A stretch of 64,000 nucleotides of DNA, taken from Cephalopachus bancanus (taxonomy: Eukaryota > Chordata > Mammalia > Primates > Tarsiidae). The DNA lies in NCBI GenBank assembly GCA_027257055.1, contig JAPVLO010000007.1, positions 4,154,001 through 4,218,000 of the forward strand, in the 5' to 3' direction. A program made the translations under genes and the position numbers. How positions within the stretch are numbered: the first letter of the stretch is position 1; each line of letters opens with the position of its first letter. This document shows, piece after piece, positions 34,968-44,943 of the stretch. Under the pieces are notes generated by a model that ran no database searches, was not told where the DNA came from, and worked only from the letters and a program-made list of their open reading frames with translations.

Positions 34968-35116
34968 CTTGTAAAGGACACCTGCGATGAGGATGTAGCG
35001 GCTCATGGCCGCGTTCTGGTACACGAGGCAGGAGCCCGGGCGGCCACACTGGTCCTGCCACAGCAGACATGCCTTGTCGATCACCCAGCCGAAGGCAATG
35101 GGCCCCGGGATGCCTC
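34968..35116 (-). CDS. SLCO4A1: SLCO4A1 exon 11 (residues 628-676)
   Basis: Acceptor CCACAG at 35118-35117 and donor AAG|GTAAGAG after 34968. Enters in phase 1 and leaves in phase 0. Encodes GIPGPIAFGWVIDKACLLWQ, the conserved end of helix 11 and the following extracellular loop (with three cysteines, C642, C650 and C656), then SRYILIAGVLYK at the start of helix 12. Very close to the human exon as I recall it. Confidence 0.97.
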
Positions 35117-35343
35117 CTGTGGAGAGAGGTGCCCTCAGTACCCGGCAAACTTGTGGGTGGGCAGTTCAGAGACGTGCAGTGACGGGCCCTGGGAAGGTGT
35201 CACTGGCCATCGGGGTCTCAGGGGTGTCGGGGGCCCGAGATGTTCCTTGCTCTGGGGACTTGGCATGGGGCTTGGGAGTTCCCGATGGAAAGGAGCCCTC
35301 TGGACAAATAAAAGACAACGTCCCCCTCTAGTGGACCGTCTTG

Positions 35344-35715
35344 GAACAGCACTCTCTCCAATGGCATGGACTTGGGGACGCACCAGGTGACAGGCACCTG
35401 CCAGGGCCCTTAAGTAACAGTGCCCTCCCCAGGTGGCACGACCTTGTGGGGATGCACGCCAGGTGGCCAGACACCTACTGGGGCCCTCAGGGAACGGTAT
35501 CCTACCCAGTGGCATGGCCTTCTTGGGGACACACACCAGGTGACCGACACCTGCCAGGGTCCTTAAGGGGCAGCATCCTCCACAATGGCATGACCTTGTG
35601 GGGATGCATGCCAGGTGACCAGGCACCTACCAGGGCCCTTAAGGAGTGGTGTCCTCCCCAGTGTCACAGTCTTGTGGGGCTGCACACCAGGTGACTGGGG
35701 ACCTGCTGGGGCCCC
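35344..35715. repeat. 76-bp minisatellite in intron 10, about 5 copies
   Basis: The anchor CCAGGTGAC or a variant recurs at 35383, 35459, 35536, 35611 and 35687, spacings of 75-77 bp, each with an associated GGGCCCTTAAG-like and CTTGTGGGGATGC block. The array occupies most of the 638-bp intron between exons 11 and 10 and stops about 40 bp from the exon 10 donor. Confidence 0.88.
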
Positions 35716-35754
35716 GTGCATGACTGCATCACATGCTGCCTGTGCCCTCCGTAC

Positions 35755-35819
35755 CTAGTGTTCTAACCACAATCCACTGGATTCCCAGGGCAAAGGATCG
35801 CTGCCGGTCGCAGACACAC
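35755..35819 (-). CDS. SLCO4A1: SLCO4A1 exon 10 (residues 605-627)
   Basis: 65 bp; acceptor CTATTGCAG (AG at 35821-35820), donor CTAG|GTACGG after 35755. Enters in phase 2, leaves in phase 1. Encodes [20 protein letters not shown], the cytoplasmic loop after helix 10 and the first half of helix 11. Compared with human as I recall it (CVRDPQRSF), an Arg is replaced by Cys and a Pro by Arg. The donor is the weakest in the gene because position +4 is C. Confidence 0.95.
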
Positions 35820-36100
35820 CTGCAATAGAAGACACGGGTCAGTGCCTCGGGAGGGGCCGTGGTCAGTCACACCCCCACGCCGGTGGCGCGCCCCGGCCAC
35901 ATCTCCGCCTCCCCAGGGGGCAAGCGCCTTGTCGGAGGTCACAGGCAGCTTGGTCTTTCCCGCTACTGGCAACCGGCAGGCCAGCAGTGTGGGGCCCGGT
36001 GGGCGGGTCCCAGGCGAGCATGAGTCGTGGGGTCTGCAGAGCTGCGCCACGGAGGCTGCAAAAGAAGGTTCTGGACAGGCGCGCCCCGGCCCCGGCTTAC

Positions 36101-36273
36101 CGTAGCGTGGCCGTGAGCGCAGGAATGCTGCTGAGAAATGTAAAGAAAATTACAACGAACACGGACCCCAGAAGGAGGGGCTTTCTCTGACAGGCGGAAG
36201 TGCATTTCCCTGCGGCAGCATGGCCGAAGCCAGAGGAAAAATTCTGAGGGACACAGCTACAGTCTCGGTACAC
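36101..36273 (-). CDS. SLCO4A1: SLCO4A1 exon 9 (residues 548-605)
   Basis: Acceptor CTCCTCAG (AG at 36275-36274), donor ACG|GTAAGC after 36101; phase 0 in, phase 2 out. Encodes the end of the large extracellular loop, with cysteines C552, C554, C571 and C575 and an N-glycosylation sequon at N558 (NFS), then helix 10 (about 579-601; [20 protein letters not shown]). Intron 8, between exons 9 and 8, is only 95 bp. Confidence 0.97.
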
Positions 36274-36368
36274 CTGAGGAGCCCAACAAAGCGCCGTTAC
36301 AGGGGGGAGACGCAGGGGCCCCTTCCCAGCGCCCCGGCTGATGGGGCTGTGGGCGGTGGCCCACTCAC

Positions 36369-36534
36369 CTTCTGGCTGCCCGGGCCTGTCTCGGTGGCCG
36401 TGGTGCAGCCCGCATGGCAGGGTGAGAAGTATGTGAGGCCATCGGAGCCGCACACAGGGCTGTAGTGCTCCGGCTGGCAGCTGCAGGCCGCGTTGCATGG
36501 CGTTTTGAGGTCCAAGTGGCCCTCGGGCAGGAGG
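36369..36534 (-). CDS. SLCO4A1: SLCO4A1 exon 8 (residues 492-547), Kazal-like loop
   Basis: Acceptor CCTGCAG (AG at 36536-36535), donor AAG|GTGAGT after 36369; phase 2 in, phase 0 out. Encodes most of the Kazal-type extracellular loop between helices 9 and 10, with C505, C509, C511, C520, C531 and C535 and the hallmark [12 protein letters not shown]. With exon 9 this makes ten cysteines between 505 and 575, as in other OATPs. The segment HLDLKTP lacks the N-L-T sequon that I recall in the human protein. Confidence 0.97.
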
Positions 36535-36631
36535 CTGCAGGGGGAGGCACAGGGCAGTGGGAACAAGGCCAGAGCCAGGTGGCACCCACGGGCACAGGCA
36601 CAGCCTCAGGTTTTGTCCCCACTGGCCTGCA

Positions 36632-36633
<2 letters not shown>

Positions 36634-36684
<51 letters not shown>
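36634..36684. repeat. (GT)n microsatellite
   Basis: About 25 uninterrupted GT dinucleotides in SLCO4A1 intron 7, in the place where the A tail of the adjacent minus-strand Alu would lie. The microsatellite probably grew at that tail or insertion site. Confidence 0.97.
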
Positions 36685-36685
<1 letters not shown>

Positions 36686-36927
36686 AGGGTCTCACTCTGT
36701 CACCCAGGCTGGAGGGTGGTGGCATGATCATGACTCACTGTAGCCTCAACCTCCCGGGTTCAGACGATCCTTCCTTCTCAGCCTCCCTAGTAGCTGGGAC
36801 CACAGGCACATGCTATCATCCCTGGTTAGTTTTTTTGTAGAGACAAGGTCTCACTATGTTACCTAGGTTGGTCTCAAACTCCTGAGCTCAAGAAATCCTT
36901 CCACCTCAGTCTCCCAAAGTGCTGGCC
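36685..36927 (-). mobile_element. Alu SINE, minus orientation, lacking its first ~35 bp
   Basis: The plus strand shows CAGGGTCTCACTCTGTCACC, the T-run linker near 36830 and CTCCCAAAGTGCTGG, after which Alu identity stops, so the 5' end of the element is missing. It lies in SLCO4A1 intron 7, in the same orientation as the gene. A CT-rich run follows at 36936-36960. Confidence 0.93.
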
Positions 36928-37285
36928 TAGAATCTTTTTTTCTTTTCTCTCTCTCTCCCTGATGGGTTGCTCCCCTCATGCTCCCCCCACATGGCAGCAG
37001 CACTGGGAGTCCATCCTCGGACCTTGGAGGCTGGAGCTGGCATTGCCCCATTTCTCAGAGGAGGAGGCTGGGGCCCAGAGAGGGATGCCACACGGGTAGT
37101 GACACAGGGCTAATCCCCGCATGCGTGACCTGGGAACAGTCACCCGTGGAAGTGCGCCATCCTGACTGGCGTCCTGCAGCTATCACCCATCCTGAAAGGT
37201 CACCTCCCCGGGCACCGCCCCTCCTCCCACACCCCAGGGCGGCCGGCGCTAGGGCAAGTGCTCAGTTCTCGCACCCAGGCCTCAC

Positions 37286-37481
37286 CTCCCACCGTAGCCG
37301 GCTGTAATGCCCGCCATGGGCACATTGGGGCAGTGCAGGGAGAAGACGCAGATGCCCAGCAGGCTGGTGAGGGCGCAGAGCAGACAGAGCCGGATGATCC
37401 CGGAGCCCCGGAGCTTCAGCCTGTTCACGAGGAAGCCGCCCAGGAATGTGCCCCCGCCGCCCGCTGGAACCACCAGGTACC
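37286..37481 (-). CDS. SLCO4A1: SLCO4A1 exon 7 (residues 427-492)
   Basis: Acceptor CTCCCTAG (AG at 37483-37482), donor GGGAG|GTGAGG after 37286; phase 1 in, phase 2 out. Encodes helix 8 ([20 protein letters not shown], with its glycine-rich run), a short cytoplasmic loop, helix 9 (about 456-476) and the start of the extracellular loop ([16 protein letters not shown]). Confidence 0.97.
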
Positions 37482-38597
37482 CTAGGGAGAGGCAGAACTC
37501 AGCAGGGACTGGGAGCCAGGGTGTTCATCCGGGTCTCACCATCACCACATGACGAGTGGGGAAACCGAGGCATGGGGGCATCAAGCCCTGCTGGCCTGAC
37601 AGTGTCAGCCCCACCTACGCTCCCAACTGCTCTATGGACGGGGTCCCCAGGGGGCTTTTGTCCAGGGCCGAGGGGAGGGTGCACCAGGGGCTGAGGGATG
37701 AGGGGTGGGGCAGGATGGGGGAGAAGAGTCCAGGATGCTCCTAGGTCAGCAACCCCTTGCCCTACAAAGGAAAGGTCGGTCACTCCTCCAGTGACCCCCA
37801 GGGCAACCACAACCTCTGCAGTTGGGACTAGCTGGCTGGAGGCTTCCAGACCCACAGGTGCCAGGGATGGGGGGTGGAGGTGACCTGGGAGTCCTCAGGC
37901 CTTTGGGAGCAGGGGGCATCGGCATAGGGAGAGGACTGTGAGGAGTCATCCTCAAGGGTGGAGTCAGCCCTGGGAGGCCAGGCCTGGAAGGGTTGGGGGA
38001 GGGTATCTTCTCATCCCCGGAATGGAGCCCTGAGGAGGACTGACCAACTCTGATGCCTCCACCCTGTGCATGCCCACGTGGCATCTCCTGCCCCCACACA
38101 GGGTACCCCATGGATACAGCAGAAAGAGGTGGTGTTCTGCCCTCTGCAGACACTGGGAAGGCCACAGTGTGTCCTCCCAGCAAGTCCAGGGGCTCCAGTC
38201 ACACCATCTCATGAGACCCTGGGACCCTAGTCCTGGGCTTTCAGGGCAGGTCCAACCCTTCCCTTGACAAACCACAGTGGCCAAGGCCAGGTGGCGGTGG
38301 CTGGAACCCATTCGCCTGCCCACCTAGGAAAGACAGCCCCTTCTGCCAGGCCATGGTCAGCAACTTCCACCCTGGCTGTGGAAGCATGGTCCTGCCAACC
38401 CACCAGGCAGTCACCACAACTGCTGTGCGCAGTGCAGCCTCTCTCTAGGCTCCTGGGATGCTCCGCACGGTACCTGCCGGGCTGGGCCATGCACCCACCA
38501 CGTGTGCCCTCTCTGTGTTTCCAGGATATTCTCAGAGACCCTTCACTTCTCCAAGAACTAACAAACACACAGAGATTGAGATCCGAGGTTTTCTCAC
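37482..38597 (-). other. SLCO4A1: SLCO4A1 intron 6
   Basis: 1.1 kb of unique GC-rich sequence. No repeat or additional exon recognised. Confidence 0.85.
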
Positions 38598-38752
38598 CAA
38601 ACAGGGTGGCGGCTTCCGAGGCGCTGAGGCTGAACTGAGACTCGAGGAACTTGGGACCGAAAGTGGACATGCCGGCAATGAGTGTGGCCTCGGTGGCCCC
38701 CGCCAGGCAGAGCAGGATGAACGTGGGGTTCTTCAAGAGAAGCCAGATGGAG
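38598..38752 (-). CDS. SLCO4A1: SLCO4A1 exon 6 (residues 375-427)
   Basis: Acceptor CCCTATCCAG (AG at 38754-38753), donor TTTG|GTGAGA after 38598; phase 2 in, phase 1 out. Encodes [20 protein letters not shown] (helix 7, preceded by the conserved L-K-N-P) and [20 protein letters not shown] leading into helix 8. The K-F-L-E-x-Q-F and S-A-S-x-A motifs are typical of OATPs. Nearly identical to human as I recall it. Confidence 0.97.
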
Positions 38753-41106
38753 CTGGATAGGGGGGAGGTGGAGTGAGGGGAATGGATACCAGAAACCAGA
38801 GAGAAGAGACAGGGGGTCAGAGTGGGCCAGATCCCGGATATGAGGAGACCATTGTTCTTGAGGCTATCAGCACTCCTCTGAGTACAAAGAGCCCGGTTCT
38901 CAGAGGGCGTGGAGTGGGTGCGGCAGGTGAGGGCACCCACAGCGTTCCAGAGAAACCGGGAGGACTGCCAGGCTGTGACTTGGCAGGCACAGAGCTGCAG
39001 GCTCGGGTCTGAGCCCATGGCCGCTCGCCCTGAAAGCTACTGTCCCTGATTACGGAAGAACCTTATCCCTGCCTTGGCTATAGCTCTGGCATTGGGGTAG
39101 GGGATGACTCCTATGGGTTAGCTGGCTCCCCAACTCCTCTCAGTCTGCACTTGGGGGTCAGCAGCCCATGGGGGTGACACCAGGGCACTACCTGCTGGCT
39201 CCCTGAGCACTAGCCTGGAGCCCACCTGAAGGTGTGGGAACCCGAGCCCCGCCTGACCCTGGGGGGACTCCGCCTGGCCTCCCTTCCACCCAGTGTCTGT
39301 CCTGGCTGTGGTGTCACCTGGTGGCCACAGACAACAGCAGGGCTTCCTGGGTGTGAAAGGCCACACTCCGCCCATGGCTTCAGATTAGGCAGGAACACAG
39401 CGTCTTTTTGTTTCCCTCCCTGATTAAAACGGGAGACCCCAATTCTTTCAAAATATACTTTCTAACTTTGGAATTGAAAAGTCCATCTTTCTGGCCAGCC
39501 TCTTGGGCCTGGGTCTTAAGAAAGGAAGGAAGCCTGAACACGGAGAAAGCCCATCCCGAGAGAGTACCGCTGGAGGGGCTGGGGTTGGGGCGGGCAAGGG
39601 CCTCAAGGGTCTTTCCAGGGATCTGCCCAGGTCAGCTTCATGGGAGATCTGGGGCCCTCCCTGAGGTATGCAGGTCACTGGACTGAAACCCTCATGTGGA
39701 TTTGCCCGAGAATGAGTCATGGTGTCATGGTGCTGACAGAGGACACGCTGCCTGGGATCTGTTTATGGCTGGCAGCCAGGTCAGGGCTCTGACCCCAGGC
39801 ATACATCTCTGTTCACATCATGAGTTGAAAGAGACTCCGGGTCCGGGTCCCCACTGGGACCAGGCTTCCGACACATGGAACTGGGAGAGCCGCCCCGGCC
39901 CTTGGCTCTGGGTGCACTGTGGCCATGTGGGGGTAGAGGGGACACACAGCCTCACATGGTGATGTGGTAACCCCCGACAGCATGGGTCGGGGCCAGTTTA
40001 GCCTTGGGGTCACCCTCCCATGTGGGGAGTTCCCAGCTCCCCCAGTCTTGCAGGAAGTGGGGGCGGCCCTTCACTCCCCGCCTTCCACAAGCCAGCCCTG
40101 CCCCTCCCATGGTGGACAGCATGGGGCCTCCTTCCTCTCCCTGAGTTGAGATCAGCCAGTGGGGACGCCCTCCTCACCCACACCCCGTACCCCATGCAGC
40201 CCATGGGATGTAGCATGTGTGAGCTCAGGGACCTTATGCTGGGCTGAGGACTTGGGGGACACCCAAGGGCCACAGCCCCCAGTTCTAGGAGAGCTCCTGT
40301 GAGCATGAGCCCAAGGAAAGGCCAGGAGCCTCTGGGGATCCCAAGGAGAGGCCAGGAACCCCCAGGCCCTGCACTGTTCCCTAGGGTCTCAGGGGTTCAG
40401 GCTCTGAGCTTGTCCCAACAGGGCATGAAGACAGCAGAGCCGGGCCAGGTCATGTGCCCAGAAAGAGGAAATGGAGCTAACAGCTGCCGGGGAGAAAGGT
40501 GGGAGGGATGGGGTGGGCAGTGTGGGGAGGGCATGAGGGGGCTCTGCTCTTCGGTGGTTCTTAAAGACCCTGAGGGAGGGAGAGAGGGAGAGAGGAAAGG
40601 GAGGGAGGAGGGAGAGAGAAGAGAAAGGAGGGAGGGGGGGTAGAGGGAGGGAGAGGGCAGATGATGCTTAATGAAACGGCCATAGTGTGGGGGCTAGGGT
40701 CACCAGGCAGGGTCACTCTTGGGGAAGGGTCTCTGGCTGAATGTAGCTCCCTTGGGACCTGGAGACACGCAGGCCGGTGGGAAACTCACTAGTGTGAAAG
40801 GTATTTGCTCCATGGCCATATGGTGCCAGGCGCAGTTCCCAGGGGCCTCGGCTCACTGACGGGGCTAAGGCACTGGCCCTGTTGGGACCGACCCACGGCT
40901 TCAGCCCCAGTTCGGGCTCTCGGCTCTCGGCCTGGGAAGCTCTATCTATACCCTCTTAAAAGTGAGCCTGTCTCCAGGTCGGAGGTCACATGGAGATACA
41001 GGGACTGTGCCCTCATCCCGTGACCCTGCAGGGGTTGTACCCCCTCTCTCAGTTCAGGGCTCTCAAAGGGCCTGTGGTCATGACATGGTGACCCACAGAT
41101 TCTTAC
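38753..41106 (-). other. SLCO4A1: SLCO4A1 intron 5
   Basis: 2.35 kb. Contains a plus-strand purine tract (GGGA/GAGA, about 40571-40660). The rest is unique sequence without recognisable elements. Confidence 0.85.
40571..40660. repeat. GA-rich polypurine tract
   Basis: About 90 bp, almost pure purine on the plus strand (GGGAGGGAGAGA-like with short G runs). Low complexity. Confidence 0.9.
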
Positions 41107-41218
41107 AGAGGCAGGTCGCGGACGGTCTTCCCAAAGTCTGGGTTGCTGGCCGCCCTGGGGCCACCGTCTCTCAGCTGCTGCATTTCCGACTCTCTCATGA
41201 CCCCATAGTGCTGGGAGC
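41107..41218 (-). CDS. SLCO4A1: SLCO4A1 exon 5 (residues 338-375)
   Basis: Acceptor CCTTCCAG (AG at 41220-41219), donor CTCT|GTAAGA after 41107; phase 1 in, phase 2 out. Encodes [20 protein letters not shown] followed by [18 protein letters not shown], the central cytoplasmic loop between helices 6 and 7. It is the fastest-changing coding exon apart from exon 2. Its frame has several stops just outside the splice sites, so no long open frame marks it; the call rests on splice sites, phase and similarity. Confidence 0.95.
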
Positions 41219-41612
41219 CTGGAAGGACAAAGAGTCAGCAGAACCCGGTAGTTCCCTGAGGCCGAGGCCCCCACAGATCTTGAAACTGGCACAGGGAGGG
41301 GGCACTGGGGGCTGCCCTGTGTGCCCAGATACAGCTGCAGGAGAACCAGGCGACCATGGTCTGTTCCACATCCCATGGGGAGAATGCATGGGGGAGGTGC
41401 AGTGGGGAGGGAGGCCATGGGGCAGCAGGACGGGTGCATGCCAGTCAGGCCTGCACCATAGCCACATGGTGCCTTCTACCCAATGGGAAGATTAGGATTA
41501 AGATCTCTGCCCGAGAGCATGAGGGTTTGTGCAAACTTGCTCATGGCCAGAGAAAGACCAAGCAGTAGCAGGAGTCCTGCCTTGACCAAGACCAAGGGTG
41601 AGGGATGCCCAC
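41219..41612 (-). other. SLCO4A1: SLCO4A1 intron 4
   Basis: 394 bp of unique sequence with nothing notable. Confidence 0.9.
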
Positions 41613-41734
41613 CTGGCAGTTGCCGAGGGTAGCCAAGGATGGGCACGGCGATGAGAAAGGCGGCGGCCCCGGCGCCCAGGAAGCCGATCCACCAGGCACC
41701 CACCCACAGCGGGCTCTCCATAGTCAGCTCCGTC
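41613..41734 (-). CDS. SLCO4A1: SLCO4A1 exon 4 (residues 297-338), OATP signature
   Basis: Acceptor TTCCCACAG (AG at 41736-41735), donor CCAG|GTGGGC after 41613; phase 2 in, phase 1 out. Encodes [20 protein letters not shown] and the rest of helix 6. W307[10 protein letters not shown]317 is the organic anion transporter superfamily signature at the loop 3/helix 6 border. It ends [11 protein letters not shown], the start of the central cytoplasmic loop. Confidence 0.97.
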
Positions 41735-43866
41735 CTGTGGGAAGAGGGAGCACTGTCAGGTCAGTGTTCAACCCCCGCGTCCTCCACGGTTCACACACAT
41801 GCTGAGTGACTGCTGCCTTCTCCTCTGAGAAGATCTCCAGAGTCCCTCTGCTTTCCAGCCAGTGCAGGCCCACCCCTTCCTTGCAGGCCAAAGCCAAGGC
41901 CACCTACAGCTGGGCCAGCCCAGGACGGACGGTGCAATGCCCTGACCACACTTGGGACTGGGGATGCTGCGGGGCGTGTAGGGGGCAGGCTTTCTAGGCA
42001 ACAGCAGGCCCGGGCGTCCCTCCCCACCCCAGTGCAGAAAGTGACAGATGGCGTCTCCAGGGCCTCGTGATGCTGGGGAACAGAGGGCTCAGCTGGAGCT
42101 CACCAGGGGCTGCCCGCAAAGGGACTGTCAGGGCGAGCCACAGTCTGCATGCAGTGCTCTTGGGGGGGCGGTGAATGGGAAGGAGTCATGGGGTGAGAGG
42201 GAGGGTGGTCATCGAGGGAGAAGGAGGCAGATGCCCGCGGAGGCCCGCAGAGGCCAGGAGAGCAGCAGGAGGGACAGATGCAGGGGGTGCTGACACCCAG
42301 CCCGGCCACACTGGCAGCCTCAAGATGCATGGCGCCTCCAGACCGGACCCTGCTTTGCCCCCTTGGCAAAGCAGTCCAGGGCCTGGAGCCAGAGGGGCAC
42401 AGAGAGCAAGCCAAGGGTCCAGCCTGGGGACTTGAGCCCACCTACCTCCAGGCCCTCCCACAGAACACACACGCTCCACCCTACTACCAACCTGGGTCAG
42501 GGCGGCCGACTAAGGTCAGAGCCTAGACACCTCCACAGAGGTGCTAGCTGCAGAGAGGCCGAGCCGTAACGCTGTCTAGCAGACAGCTGGTCACAGCCAG
42601 GCAGCTCTTTGAGGAAGGACAGAGGCCCTAGGATCCGCCTGGCAAAGCAGCCCTCTTCCCTCCTTCCCTCTCTCTTCTCTGACTCTCTGGCTCAGTCTCT
42701 CTCTCTGTCTCTGTCTCTCCATCTCTCTGTCTCTTTCTTTTTGTCTCATTGTCCATTTGTTTCTCTGCCTCATTCTGTCTCTATCCTCAGTCTTTGTCTC
42801 TTTCTCTGTCTCTCCCTCTGTTTCTCTTTCTCTGTCTGTCTCTGTGTGTCTTGCTCTTTGTGTCTGTGTCTTTCTCTGTCTCTTTCTCTTCCTCTGCCTC
42901 TCTGTCTCAGGCTCTCTGTCTTTCTGTCTTTCTCTTTCTGTCTCTCTCTGTCTCTGTCTCAGTCTCTCTCAGTCTCTGTCTACTCTGTCTCTTTCTGTCT
43001 CATTCTCCATCGGTTTCTCTGCCTTGTTCTGTCTCAATCTCAGTCTCTGTCTCGTTCTCTCTCTCCCTCTGTCTCTCTTTCTTAGTCTCTCTCTCATTGT
43101 CTGTCTCTCTCCCACTGCCTCTCTGTCTGTCTTTCTCTGTCGCTTTCTCTGTCTTTCTCTGTCTCTCTCTGTCTATTCTCTCTCAGTATCTGTTTCCTTC
43201 TTTGCCTCTTTCTTTCTGTCTCATTCTCCATCGGTTTCTCTGCCTTGTTCTGTCTCTGTCTCAGTCTCAGTCTCTTTCTTTTTCTCCCTCTGTCTCTCTT
43301 ACTCAGTCTCTCTTTGTCTCTGTCTTTCTCTGTCTGTCTCTCTTCCACTGTCACTCTGTGTCTGTCTTTCTCTATCTCTGTCCTTGTCTTTCTGTTTCCT
43401 TCTCCCCCTCTGTCTCTCTGTCTCAGTCTCTCACTGTCTCTGTTTCTCTGTCTGTCCATCTCTGTCTCTGTCTCTCTCACTGTTTCTCCCTCCCTCCTTC
43501 TCTTCATTACTCTTGCTTTCTGGCTTTCTTGCTTAAACTTACAGAAATTGCATCATGAACAAAAGATACAAGGAAATGAAAGACATAAATACCTCAGTTC
43601 AGACAGAGGGGATGCCTGGGCTTGTCATGCTCTGGGAGGCTTGGGCCTTTGGCTGCTGGTTGTCTGTCCTGCCCTCACCTAGGCCAGGCTCCCAAGCCTC
43701 CCATAGACCCCCCGAATCCTCTCAGGCCAGCCTTGACCCCTCCCTCGAACTCTGGACCCTGCTGGGTCAGAGCCCCTCCTGACAACACATGGACTCTCTG
43801 CCCCATATGCAGCTGGTACCGTCCACGAGGTAAGACCTGGGTGGTCAGGGGGCCCAGCTCATTCAC
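41735..43866 (-). other. SLCO4A1: SLCO4A1 intron 3
   Basis: 2.1 kb, 40 percent of it the CT-rich repeat block at 42655-43500. The flanks are unique GC-rich sequence. Confidence 0.85.
42655..43500. repeat. CT-rich (TCTCTG-type) simple repeat with ~220-250 bp higher-order units
   Basis: About 850 bp of TCTCTGTCTCTG-like sequence, nearly all pyrimidine plus scattered G on the plus strand. A marker phrase (TCTCATTCTCCATCGGTTTC or a variant, followed by TCTGCC) recurs at 42744, 42998 and 43219, so the block grew by duplication of 220-255 bp segments as well as slippage. Reading frames give Ser/Leu/Val-rich (plus) or Arg/Glu/Asp-rich (minus) low-complexity strings and are not genes. Confidence 0.95.
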
Positions 43867-43957
43867 CTGTGGCCCACTTCCGTGTAAATGTTCAGCAGGG
43901 CGCCTCCAATCAGGTAGCCGGCGGCAGGGCCGAGAATGGCCGCTGTGTAGAAGATGG
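43867..43957 (-). CDS. SLCO4A1: SLCO4A1 exon 3 (residues 267-297)
   Basis: Acceptor CCCTTCCAG (AG at 43959-43958), donor ACAG|GTGAAT after 43867; phase 1 in, phase 2 out. Encodes the bulk of helix 5 ([20 protein letters not shown]) and [10 protein letters not shown] at the start of extracellular loop 3. The A-A-I-L-G-P-A-x-G-Y motif is strongly conserved among OATPs. Confidence 0.97.
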
Positions 43958-44943
43958 CTGGAAGGGAAGCAGAGGTGTTGGGGCCACCACACGACACCAG
44001 GAGTCGCAGAGGGCTGCATGGAGCCCAGCTTCCAGGAGCAGCCCACACCACGTGCCAGCATCTGCCTGCCCCTCCCCCATGGGTCCTGTTAAGTCAGGGT
44101 CAGGCTGGGCAGCCTCCCTGGGTCTGCTACCGGTCGCTGTCGACTTTTAAGAATTTCCCTCGAAGCCAACTGTGAGTCATCTGGACCCTCAAGAAAGAGC
44201 AGAGATTCCCAAAGTCCCGTTTGTAGGGTGAGGGCAGTGCCGACACAACCCCATAGATTGACCCTGGGAGGCCTCAGGGTGCCCCAGGTAGGTCAAGGAC
44301 CCAGGACCCCACGGCCCATCCTCACTCACACCCCCAAAGACCAGGCTTGGATGTGTTGGCATGGTGGGATGTCCTCTCACTGGAGTGACTGATCCCAGCC
44401 CCCCTGGTCTGGGAAGACAACCGTGGCCAAGTGGGTGCAGTGGTGTGGCTGCCTCACACATGGTCAGAACACTGAGCTCAGGCGACTGAGAAGCTCAGCT
44501 ATGAGCTGCTTTGTGCAACCTTGACTCTCCCGGGCATGCTCTGCCTTCCCCATCCCGAGTGGTTGGACACGGCAGATGCAGTGTGCACAGGGAGACATGG
44601 GTGTGACCAAGGGCTCTGTCCTGTATCCCTTAACCCGCACACAGAACTCATCTCAGGGATGTGTGAGGCTCCCAGCAGGAGTGGGAGTCTCTGCCACTGA
44701 CTGACCCAGCACCACTGAAGCTTGGAGACTCTGCCCCACGGCCCCTGGCAAGGCGGGCCAGGACCCGTACTTGGGTCATGCAAGGTTCTCAGAAAAAAGT
44801 GTCACCTCCACAATCTGCTGTTTCACCCAGCCCAGAAAGATGGTGACACACAGGGGCCCCGGCCGAGATGGCTCGGGGCCAGATGTCACCCATGCCACAC
44901 CACCTTCCAGCCACCCCACGTTGTCCCTGATAGCTCCACTTAC
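43958..44943 (-). other. SLCO4A1: SLCO4A1 intron 2
   Basis: 986 bp of unique GC-rich sequence. No element recognised. Confidence 0.85.

Noticed and set aside
42609..43558. Ser/Leu/Val-rich frames of 158-269 codons (plus) and an Arg/Glu-rich frame (minus)
   Set aside because: Translations of a CT-rich simple repeat inside SLCO4A1 intron 3.
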